Below, in pieces: positions 1-5,242 of a stretch of DNA of 8,442 nucleotides. The notes below the pieces were generated by a model that worked only from the letters and a program-made list of their open reading frames with translations, did not search any database and was not told where the DNA came from. Location of the stretch: contig DBDL01000098.1 in the NCBI GenBank assembly GCA_002293545.1, forward strand, positions 4,179 through 12,620. Direction: 5' to 3'. Both the position numbers and the translations under genes were made by a program. Numbering within the stretch: position 1 is the stretch's first letter; each line of letters begins with the position of its first letter. The DNA comes from Lachnoclostridium sp. UBA933 (GTDB lineage: Bacteria > Bacillota > Clostridia > Lachnospirales > Lachnospiraceae).

Positions 1-99
1 ATCGGCAAAATACCGCGGACAGAGTCCGGTAAAATTGATTACAAAAAACTTGCTTATGATAAGGAAAATGACAGGCTGCATACTCTGGATTTTCCATAA
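1..99 (+). CDS. C-terminal end of an adenylate-forming (AMP-binding) enzyme, 5' truncated
   Basis: Frame 1 is open from the window edge and ends with TAA at 97-99, giving 32 residues. They contain IPRTESGKIDYKKL, which fits the A10 motif near the C-terminus of ANL-superfamily enzymes (acyl-CoA synthetases, NRPS adenylation domains, D-alanyl carrier protein ligases). The lysine of the SGKID stretch would be the conserved residue that contacts the adenylate during the first half-reaction. The tail after the motif is about 18 residues, a normal ending, so the gene looks intact at this end. The substrate cannot be judged from so short a fragment. It converges on the minus-strand transglutaminase gene, 55 bp away. 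Confidence 0.7.
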   Translation: MGKIPRTESGKIDYKKLAYDKENDRLHTLDFP

Positions 100-108
100 C
101 AGAAAACA

Positions 109-140
109 CCCCGCTTTTATTGACGAAACACGAAGCGGGG
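109..140 (-). terminator. Hairpin between convergent genes, probable terminator of the transglutaminase gene
   Basis: CCCCGCTT at 109-116 pairs perfectly with AAGCGGGG at 133-140 around a 16-nt loop. Read on the minus strand, the stem is followed by TGTTTTCTG, a modest U-rich tract, and it lies just past the stop codon of the minus-strand gene. On the plus strand the stem is followed by CGCAATAAG with no U-tract, so termination of the adenylate-forming gene in that direction would be weaker. The large loop lowers confidence somewhat. Confidence 0.6.
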
Positions 141-154
141 CGCAATAAGTAACC

Positions 155-2257
155 TTATTTCTTCATCTTAACTTTCAATACCTTACTATAATTACCATAT
201 TTCCATTTATTGTTATCTTTTACATAACATCTCACCTTAAAATAATAGGTTTTCCCTTTACGAAGTTTCCCGATTCGCACGCTTGTTCCCTTAACCTTCT
301 TTGTTTTCTTTTTTGCAGAAAACTTTTTCTTGGTATCGTATACGATTTCATATCCATAAATGCCTTTCACTTTCTTCCACTTCAATAGGACATGGTTTTT
401 CTTTTTTGTTTTGACAGAAAGTTTTGTTACCCGTTTGACCCGTTTGACAGAGGTTTTTAATTGGGATTTAACGGGATTTGTTTTTAAGGTGATGCGGGGA
501 GTTATATTCGGAGCGCTCGTTCTTGTCGGATTACCGCTCGGAGTAACGTCGGGGGTAACTCCCGGAGTAGCTTTCGGGGCATTCGTACTTACCGCATGTT
601 CACTGACCGTTACCGTACAGACAGCCGTAAGTGCAGGATAACCTTCTGCCGTTACTGTAATATCCGTCGAGCCGATCCCTTTTGAAGTAACAAGTCCGTT
701 TGCATCTACCGTGGCGACAGCATCATTGCCGGATTGATACAGGAGGTCTGCCGAAGCATTTTTCGGTGTGACCGAAGCGGTGAGCCAAACGGTATCACCA
801 AGGGAAATGTCAGCCGACAATTGATTCAGTGCAATACCGGTAACGCCAGGGTTTTGGTTAATGCCGGCAATATTGCTGCCGGTAAGAGGCACCGTCATTT
901 TATTAGGGTCATCTCCCGGAAAGCCGGCTTCAAAATAGTAAGCCTGTGAAGCTTTGCGGAACAGCGAGTAGATGCTGTTACCGTTTGAAAGACTGGGGGC
1001 AAAGGCTTCCCGCAAATCACTTCCGTCCGTATTGATAGAATAAATCTTGTTTGCGTCATTAAACAATAACCGATTGCCATATGAAATTACCCCCGAATAG
1101 GATCCGAGATAGTAACTGTTTTTATCACCGGTCAGCCAGTAATCGTCAAAAGTATATATGTTTTTCCCGCTGTTGCTTTCCCCGTCCCATTGACAGACGC
1201 CGGTCACGCCGTCGCGTATGCCAGCAGTATAATACCAGTCACCGCCCAAAGGGGTAAACACAGACTGGACATCATTCCAGAAGTAATGATCATATTTTGT
1301 ACTTGTTGCATTGACGTCAGATATCCAGTTGTAATGCCCATCATCGGGTATATCCGGATCGCCGTTCTCAAAATACCCGTCGCTTTTTAAAAAGTACGTA
1401 TGCCGTGCATTACCGTCTACGTTGGAATCATCCGCCCAAGTGGTGTCCGCATGATACCACTCCCCGTCAAGCTCTATGAGGTTCCATATGTGATTCATTT
1501 CATTGGATGACGCATAGGTTATCGGTATATTCAGTTTGTTTATTATATATTGATAAGCCAGGGAAAAAGCCTGGCATACCCCGTGCTTATCCTCAAAGAG
1601 GACAAGGGGATTATAATTGTAGCTGCCTTCGGGCGAATAGTTAAAGTTGCTTGCAAAATAATCATTTACATACAAAGCTTTTTCAACATCGGTCGTACCT
1701 GCCGGAATATCCGCTATGATGTCGCCGGCATAATTGTCAAAGGCTTCAATCTTTGTTAAGAGATCCGCCCCTTCATATTTATAGCAGATACCCAGTGAAC
1801 GGATGATTCCGGTATTATTGTCAAAATTATAAAAAAACGCAGAATCTATATAAAAGAGTTCGGGGTGATGGTTTAACAGATTATCGAGAATCACACCAAT
1901 GTCAGACACATGAATACCAAACGGTTCTACCGGTATCTCCGCTGTTCCCACATAGGGGGCGTCATCGGTGGGTGTATGCGGTTTATAGTTCAGCTTATTT
2001 TCAATTCCTTCTATAACAATACGTTCAAATTCCCCAAAGTCATAGGCAGCTTTCTTCACTTTTGAGCGTTTCACCTTGAAACCGGGTTTGGATGTCAGGT
2101 CGGGCAGATCACCCTGCCAGAGTAAATTCGCCGTATCCCTGACATAAACGGATTCCGGTTCCTGTGACTTTGTATAAATCGAGATGGAAGAAATCGGAAA
2201 AAATGTCGATATAATCGCTGTCATCAAAAGTACAGCTGTTATTTTTTTACGAATCAT
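155..2257 (-). CDS. Secreted transglutaminase-like protein with Ig-like (Big2) and lysine-rich fibronectin-like domains
   Basis: The 700-residue product begins with a basic N-terminus and hydrophobic stretch (about residues 1-27) that looks like a signal peptide, so it should act outside the membrane. A transglutaminase-like core covers roughly 185-300. The papain-like triad can be read as Cys228 (GVCQAFS), His256 (NHIWN) and Asp271 (HADTTW), all present. Residues about 330-460 have repeated aromatic and Gly/Asn-rich strands (GNRLLF, NKIYSINTDGS) like the beta-propeller-type repeats of DUF5050-style proteins. A Big2-like domain spans about 472-552, a Thr/Pro-rich linker about 555-590, and a fibronectin III-like domain about 608-697. 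The last 100 residues hold 33 Lys and 5 Arg. The start ATG at 2255-2257 has AAAGGTG seven bases upstream. Such proteins may crosslink or cleave cell-surface proteins or peptides; the actual substrate is unknown. It is monocistronic, with its own promoter and terminator. Confidence 0.85.
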   Translation of the reverse strand: MIRKKITAVLLMTAIISTFFPISSISIYTKSQEPESVYVRDTANLLWQGDLPDLTSKPGFKVKRSKVKKAAYDFGEFERIVIEGIENKLNYKPHTPTDDAPYVGTAEIPVEPFGIHVSDIGVILDNLLNHHPELFYIDSAFFYNFDNNTGIIRSLGICYKYEGADLLTKIEAFDNYAGDIIADIPAGTTDVEKALYVNDYFASNFNYSPEGSYNYNPLVLFEDKHGVCQAFSLAYQYIINKLNIPITYASSNEMNHIWNLIELDGEWYHADTTWADDSNVDGNARHTYFLKSDGYFENGDPDIPDDGHYNWISDVNATSTKYDHYFWNDVQSVFTPLGGDWYYTAGIRDGVTGVCQWDGESNSGKNIYTFDDYWLTGDKNSYYLGSYSGVISYGNRLLFNDANKIYSINTDGSDLREAFAPSLSNGNSIYSLFRKASQAYYFEAGFPGDDPNKMTVPLTGSNIAGINQNPGVTGIALNQLSADISLGDTVWLTASVTPKNASADLLYQSGNDAVATVDANGLVTSKGIGSTDITVTAEGYPALTAVCTVTVSEHAVSTNAPKATPGVTPDVTPSGNPTRTSAPNITPRITLKTNPVKSQLKTSVKRVKRVTKLSVKTKKKNHVLLKWKKVKGIYGYEIVYDTKKKFSAKKKTKKVKGTSVRIGKLRKGKTYYFKVRCYVKDNNKWKYGNYSKVLKVKMKK

Positions 2258-2311
2258 AATGCATCACCTTTCCTAAATCGAATCATCGTGAAAAGTTACT
2301 TGTTATCTATC

Positions 2312-2340
2312 ATAGTACCACATATGCAAAGTTGTTACAA
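2312..2340 (-). promoter_or_regulatory. Sigma-A-like promoter of the transglutaminase gene
   Basis: On the minus strand TTGTAA (2335-2340) is followed after exactly 17 bases by TACTAT (2312-2317). A TG lies one base before the -10 (TGGTACTAT), giving an extended -10. Each hexamer matches consensus at 4 of 6 positions, and the TG compensates. Transcription would begin near 2305, leaving a leader of about 50 bases before the ATG. Confidence 0.55.
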
Positions 2341-2500
2341 TATAGTGATACGGGATATCTTCATAAATCCTTTACGGCAAACCTTTTCAAAAAAATAAAA
2401 TTCCTTGTATACACTTTGCTTTATTGGAAACAATAGGAATAGATTCAAAAATAAGTATCGTTACACCATAAAGAATATACGGATGAAACGGTATCAACGT

Positions 2501-2506
2501 AAGGAG
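2501..2506 (+). promoter_or_regulatory. Ribosome binding site that fixes the TTG start of mazF
   Basis: AAGGAG at 2501-2506 lies nine bases before TTG at 2516-2518, and the codons after the TTG read NVKRGDIYY, the usual MazF N-terminus. The in-frame ATG at 2483 has no comparable Shine-Dalgarno and would add 11 residues not seen in the family. I see no convincing promoter for the gene in the 258-bp divergent spacer. A TAAAAT at 2396-2401 exists but has a poor -35. Confidence 0.75.
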
Positions 2507-2515
2507 TGTGCGGGA

Positions 2516-2869
2516 TTGAACGTAAAGCGCGGTGACATTTATTATGCAGATTTGCGTCCGGTAATCGGTTCGGAGCAAGGAGGAGTCCGCCCGGTGCTGA
2601 TTGTACAAAATGATATGGGGAACCGTTATAGTCCGACTGTGATATGCGCAGCAATCACCTCCCGGATGAATAAAGCGGATTTGCCGACGCATGTGGCATT
2701 GGAAGCAAACAAATATGGGATTGTAAAGGATTCGGTAATATTGCTGGAACAAGTGAGGACAATTGATAAATCAAGGCTGAAAGAAAAAGTTTGTCATTTG
2801 GAGGATGAACTGCTGAATAAGATTAATGAGGCTTTGAAAGTAAGTTTTTCCCTTGGTACATACTGCTAA
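2516..2869 (+). CDS. mazF: MazF/PemK-family endoribonuclease toxin, no adjacent antitoxin
   Basis: From the TTG start this encodes 117 residues, close to the 116 of Bacillus subtilis MazF (EndoA). The family landmarks are easy to read: [11 protein letters not shown] near the N-terminus, [16 protein letters not shown] (18-33), [16 protein letters not shown] (45-60), and [17 protein letters not shown] in the second half. Arg25 and Thr48, the catalytic pair of the B. subtilis enzyme, sit at the same positions, so it should be an active, sequence-specific mRNA interferase; B. subtilis MazF cuts at UACAU. The oddity is context. In B. subtilis a small antitoxin gene (mazE) lies directly upstream, but here 258 bp without a plausible ribbon-helix-helix ORF separates it from a divergent gene, and nothing suitable follows. 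The weak TTG start may keep output low. A strong terminator lies about 105 bp downstream, so it appears to be transcribed alone. Confidence 0.93.
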   Translation: MNVKRGDIYYADLRPVIGSEQGGVRPVLIVQNDMGNRYSPTVICAAITSRMNKADLPTHVALEANKYGIVKDSVILLEQVRTIDKSRLKEKVCHLEDELLNKINEALKVSFSLGTYC

Positions 2870-2974
2870 TGATATAACCATTTGCTATGCAAGGGAAAGA
2901 ATGTAATAGTTGCTTTCATCAAAACAGCAGGAGAAGAAAATAACAAAATCAAAATGAGCCGAAAATGAAAGGAA

Positions 2975-3008
2975 TAGAAAAAACACCTCTAATGAGGTGT
3001 TTTTTCTA
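2975..3008 (+). terminator. Strong rho-independent terminator after mazF
   Basis: A perfect 15-bp inverted repeat (2975-2989 with 2994-3008) surrounds the four-base loop TAAT. The GC-rich core is CACCTC/GAGGTG, flanked by six A on the left arm and six T on the right arm. It should therefore stop transcription in both directions. It isolates mazF from the operon that starts at about 3194. Confidence 0.92.
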
Positions 3009-3029
3009 GTACCATAAGGTACCAAAGCG

Positions 3030-3035
3030 TATAAT
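3030..3035 (+). promoter_or_regulatory. Possible weak upstream -10 element
   Basis: A perfect TATAAT lies just past the terminator, but no good -35 sits 16-19 bases upstream (TAGTAC at 17). If used, perhaps with an activator, the transcript would start near 3042 and include the AGGAGG at 3170-3175 that the main promoter leaves out. Confidence 0.2.
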
Positions 3036-3092
3036 AGGGTGGGAGTAGAAAGTGCTTTTAATCACTATCCATTTATCATTATAGAGCTAGAA

Positions 3093-3131
3093 TGTGAACG
3101 CAATATGTACAAATTGTGAACATTTTGTAAA
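3093..3131 (-). promoter_or_regulatory. Four hexamers in exact 11-bp phase, PhoP/OmpR-type box candidate
   Basis: On the minus strand TTTACA (3126-3131), TTCACA (3115-3120), TACATA (3104-3109) and TTCACA (3093-3098) repeat every 11 bp. Three of the four fit TT(A/C/T)A(C/T)A, the hexamer described for B. subtilis PhoP, which binds tandem copies at this spacing; the fourth is degenerate. The block ends 26 bp before the -35 of the phosphatase promoter, at about -63 to -101 from the expected start. That is further upstream than typical PhoP sites. It might also serve another OmpR-family regulator. Confidence 0.4.
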
Positions 3132-3157
3132 CATGATGAGTTTATTCATATTTGTCA

Positions 3158-3187
3158 TTGCCAAACGATAGGAGGAAATAGTATAAT
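3158..3187 (+). promoter_or_regulatory. Sigma-A promoter for the phosphatase-rlmH operon
   Basis: TTGCCA (3158-3163, 5 of 6 consensus) and TATAAT (3182-3187, perfect) are separated by 18 bases. Transcription should start near 3194, leaving a short leader of about 35 bases with GGGAG at 3214-3218 ahead of the ATG at 3229. The AGGAGG at 3170-3175 lies inside the promoter spacer and would not be in this transcript. Confidence 0.7.
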
Positions 3188-3228
3188 GGTCACAGTTGCT
3201 TTTAGAATACGATGGGAGTTTATATTTG

Positions 3229-3801
3229 ATGAAAATAGGATTGGTACGGCATTTTAAAGTAAACTTACCCCATGGGATAATGATGACGTCCGAAGAATTT
3301 CGTGATTGGTGTGAAAAATATGAAAATGCCGGAGTGTTGAAAAAACGGGTGAACATGTATGGAACAAAATGGGATGTTTGCTACAGCAGCGATATGAAAA
3401 GAGCTGTTGCTACGGCAAAGGAAGTGTACAGCGGAAAAGTAATGGCAGACAAGCTTTTGAGAGAAGTGGATAATATGCCGTTTGTTCATTCCGAACGGCT
3501 GCGGCTTCCCTTTTACCTTTGGCATATATGCGGACGTTTGGCATGGTTTTTCAAATCCAACAGCCAACCGGAAGGAGTTCGGGAAACAAGAAAACGAATC
3601 AAAAGGTTTTTAAGGCAGATTGACTGGGAGAAGGATAATATCCTGATTGTTTCGCATGGATTCCTGATTTTTAATATTACATGGGAATTATTTCGTTTGG
3701 GATTCGCAGGGAAAAAGGTCAGAAGGGTAAGAAACGGAATTCTATATGAATATCAGTACAAAGGTTCCAAAGAAAAAATACGAGAGAAATTATACAGATG
3801 A
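3229..3801 (+). CDS. Histidine phosphatase superfamily protein (phosphoglycerate-mutase-like)
   Basis: The 190-residue product has the branch-2-independent landmarks of the superfamily: the N-terminal LVRH with nucleophile His8 preceded by Arg7, YSSDMKRAVATA (52-63) with the second phosphate-binding Arg58, an acidic site near Glu79/Asp81 for the proton donor, and VSHG (141-144) with His143. The usual RHG is RHF here (RHFKV). No signal peptide or membrane segment is seen, so it should be cytosolic. The family includes phosphatases for sugar phosphates, alpha-ribazole phosphate and many others, and the substrate here cannot be told. The ATG at 3229 is preferred over the in-frame TTG at 3196: it has GGGAG ten bases upstream, it begins directly with the conserved KIGLVRH strand, and the TTG sits at the predicted transcription start. 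Its stop overlaps the start of rlmH (ATGA), pointing to translational coupling. Confidence 0.82.
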   Translation: MKIGLVRHFKVNLPHGIMMTSEEFRDWCEKYENAGVLKKRVNMYGTKWDVCYSSDMKRAVATAKEVYSGKVMADKLLREVDNMPFVHSERLRLPFYLWHICGRLAWFFKSNSQPEGVRETRKRIKRFLRQIDWEKDNILIVSHGFLIFNITWELFRLGFAGKKVRRVRNGILYEYQYKGSKEKIREKLYR

Positions 3802-4277
3802 AGATATCAATTATATGTGTAGGGAAAGTGAAAGAAATGTATTTTGCGGACGCTGTCAGGGAATACAATAAGCGAATGAGTTCCTTTGCTGATATTATGA
3901 TATCTGAAGTGACAGACGAAAAGATTCCGGATGGCATATCGGAAGCCGGAGAGCAGCGGATACAAATGAAAGAAGCAGAGAGAATCAAACGTTGTATGAA
4001 AGAAAGAATGTATACGATTGCATTGGATCGCCGGGGGAAACAATACGATTCACTGCAGTTTTCAGATAGGATAAACCGTCTTATGCTGGAACGGCAAAGT
4101 CATATCGCATTTTTAATCGGCGGTTCGTTGGGGCTTCACCCTTCTGTCGTATCTTCTGCAGACGAATGTCTTAGTTTTTCAAAGATGACTTTTCCGCACC
4201 AGTTAATGCGCGTCATACTAATGGAGCAAATTTATCGTGCGGTAAAAATAATAAAAAACGAACCTTATCATAAATAA
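3798..4277 (+). CDS. rlmH: 23S rRNA (pseudouridine-1915-N3)-methyltransferase RlmH
   Basis: The 159-residue protein matches RlmH over its whole length: MKISIICVGKVKE at the N-terminus, ALDRRGKQYDS at about 76-85, the SAM-binding glycine loop FLIGGSLG (105-112), SFSKMTFPHQLMR (126-138), and the terminal YHK. RlmH is a small dimeric SPOUT methyltransferase that uses S-adenosylmethionine to methylate N3 of pseudouridine 1915 in helix 69 of 23S rRNA, acting on the assembled ribosome. All the landmarks are intact and the length is normal (E. coli 155). Its ATG overlaps the TGA of the phosphatase gene by four bases, so it is probably coupled to that gene. In staphylococci the 3' end of this gene (orfX) is the SCCmec attachment site, and here the last codons resemble that core. 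Confidence 0.96.
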   Translation: MKISIICVGKVKEMYFADAVREYNKRMSSFADIMISEVTDEKIPDGISEAGEQRIQMKEAERIKRCMKERMYTIALDRRGKQYDSLQFSDRINRLMLERQSHIAFLIGGSLGLHPSVVSSADECLSFSKMTFPHQLMRVILMEQIYRAVKIIKNEPYHK

Positions 4278-4302
4278 ACGATAGGGTAATAAAGGAGGAT
4301 AT

Positions 4303-5157
4303 ATGATAAGTCAAGGTAAATATGTCAGGTTCCCGGAGGGAAAAACAAAGGCGGTGACGCTTAGTTATGACGACGGTGTGGAGCAGGATAAAAGGTTAAT
4401 CGAAATCCTGAAAAAGTATCAAATGAAAGCAACGTTTAATATTAGCTGCGGATGTATGGCAGAAGAAGGATGCGTATACAAAAAAGGCGAGATTTTTCGC
4501 CGTATGTCGCTGCATCAGTGCAAGGAAACATATACGAGGGATATATGTGAGGTGGCGACGCATGGATTTACACATCCTTATCTGACGGAGCTGGAAACGG
4601 TCATGGTAATGGATCAAATCGTTTGTGACCGGATTGGTTTGGAAGAAACATTCGGGGCAATCATTTCCGGTCATGCGTATCCGTATGGCAGCAACAATGA
4701 TAAAGTAGCTGAAGTTCTGAAGCTTGCGGGTATTGACTATGCCCGGACAGTTTACAGCTCAGAAACATTTGGAATGCCGGAGGACTGGCTGATGTGGAAA
4801 CCGACTTGCCATCATGACAATCCGAAGCTGACTGAACTGACGGATAAGTTTCTCCAAAAGGAGGTAAAGCAAGAGGTGCAGCTGTTTTATCTCTGGGGGC
4901 ACACACACGAATTAGAAGAAAACAACAACTGGAGTGTAATAGAGGAATTCTGCAAAAAGATGTCGGGCAGGGAGGATATCTGGTATGCGACAAATAAAGA
5001 AATATATGAATATATGGAAAGCTATAGACATTTACGGTATTCCGCAAACGGTAAAATGATTTACAATCCCACATGCAGTGATGTCTGGGTGGAAATAGAC
5101 GGCGAGGTTCACAAAGTGGGTGTGGGAGAAAAGAATACGCTTAATTTTAGGAAATGA
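4303..5157 (+). CDS. Polysaccharide deacetylase (NodB-like) family protein, cytosolic
   Basis: The 284-residue product shows carbohydrate esterase 4-like motifs in order: SYDDG (21-25; Asp23 as possible base and Asp24 as metal ligand), HGFTH (His87 and His91, metal ligands), AYPYG (125-129, the region of the usual R-x-PYG), and LWGHTHE (197-203) where the catalytic-acid histidine is expected. The family removes acetyl or related groups from N-acetylated sugars with a divalent metal. Unlike most peptidoglycan deacetylases it has no signal peptide or membrane anchor, so a soluble intracellular substrate is likely. The last 45 residues (WVEIDGEVHKVGVGE) look like a small beta-rich extension. AAAGGAGG at 4291-4298 lies four bases before the ATG, slightly close. 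It begins 25 bp after rlmH and is probably cotranscribed. The substrate is unknown. Confidence 0.85.
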   Translation: MISQGKYVRFPEGKTKAVTLSYDDGVEQDKRLIEILKKYQMKATFNISCGCMAEEGCVYKKGEIFRRMSLHQCKETYTRDICEVATHGFTHPYLTELETVMVMDQIVCDRIGLEETFGAIISGHAYPYGSNNDKVAEVLKLAGIDYARTVYSSETFGMPEDWLMWKPTCHHDNPKLTELTDKFLQKEVKQEVQLFYLWGHTHELEENNNWSVIEEFCKKMSGREDIWYATNKEIYEYMESYRHLRYSANGKMIYNPTCSDVWVEIDGEVHKVGVGEKNTLNFRK

Positions 5158-5242
5158 TTGATTCTCCGGCTTGTATTATGAATATTATGGATATAGTACA
5201 CGAAGCAGCAGAGAATATATAGAAGAAAGGTTTGGTGGAAAT

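Larger units (their letters stand above)
2870..3228. other. Intergenic control region between mazF and the phosphatase operon
   Basis: This 359-bp AT-rich spacer carries no convincing gene. Bases 2870-2974 show nothing I can name. Then come the mazF terminator (2975-3008), a TATAAT at 3030-3035 that could be a weak promoter, the 11-bp-phased repeats (3093-3131), the strong promoter at 3158-3187 and the leader of the phosphatase gene. A 23-codon ORF at 3186-3257 with a good Shine-Dalgarno is discussed in the findings. Confidence 0.6.

Noticed and set aside
2422..2435. TATTG-GAAA-CAATA hairpin upstream of mazF as a riboswitch or attenuator
   Set aside because: The stem has only five weak pairs and no U-tract or alternative pairing is visible.
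2405..2515. Longer mazF starting at TTG 2405 or ATG 2483
   Set aside because: Neither start has a good Shine-Dalgarno and the added residues do not resemble MazF. TTG 2516 has AAGGAG at nine bases and yields the family's normal length.
2387..2752. Minus-strand open frames across mazF as a possible hidden antitoxin
   Set aside because: The translations are Cys/His/Ile-rich without antitoxin features, and they lie opposite a strongly conserved gene, as expected for shadow frames.
3009..3026. GTACCATAAGGTACCA repeat as an operator
   Set aside because: It is a six-base direct repeat around a GGTACC palindrome, too short to support a call by itself.
3196..3228. TTG 3196 start for the histidine phosphatase
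   Set aside because: It coincides with the predicted transcription start and lacks its own Shine-Dalgarno in the main transcript. ATG 3229 begins at the conserved first strand.
4661..5074. 137-codon minus-strand frame inside the deacetylase gene
   Set aside because: The composition is atypical (rich in Ser, Pro, His and Cys), no ribosome binding site is seen, and it overlaps a gene with clear family motifs on the other strand.
5171..5242. 24-residue N-terminal extension of the cysteine-synthase homologue from TTG 5171
   Set aside because: It is a tyrosine-rich stretch not seen in the family, with no ribosome binding site. ATG 5243 gives the usual 310 residues.
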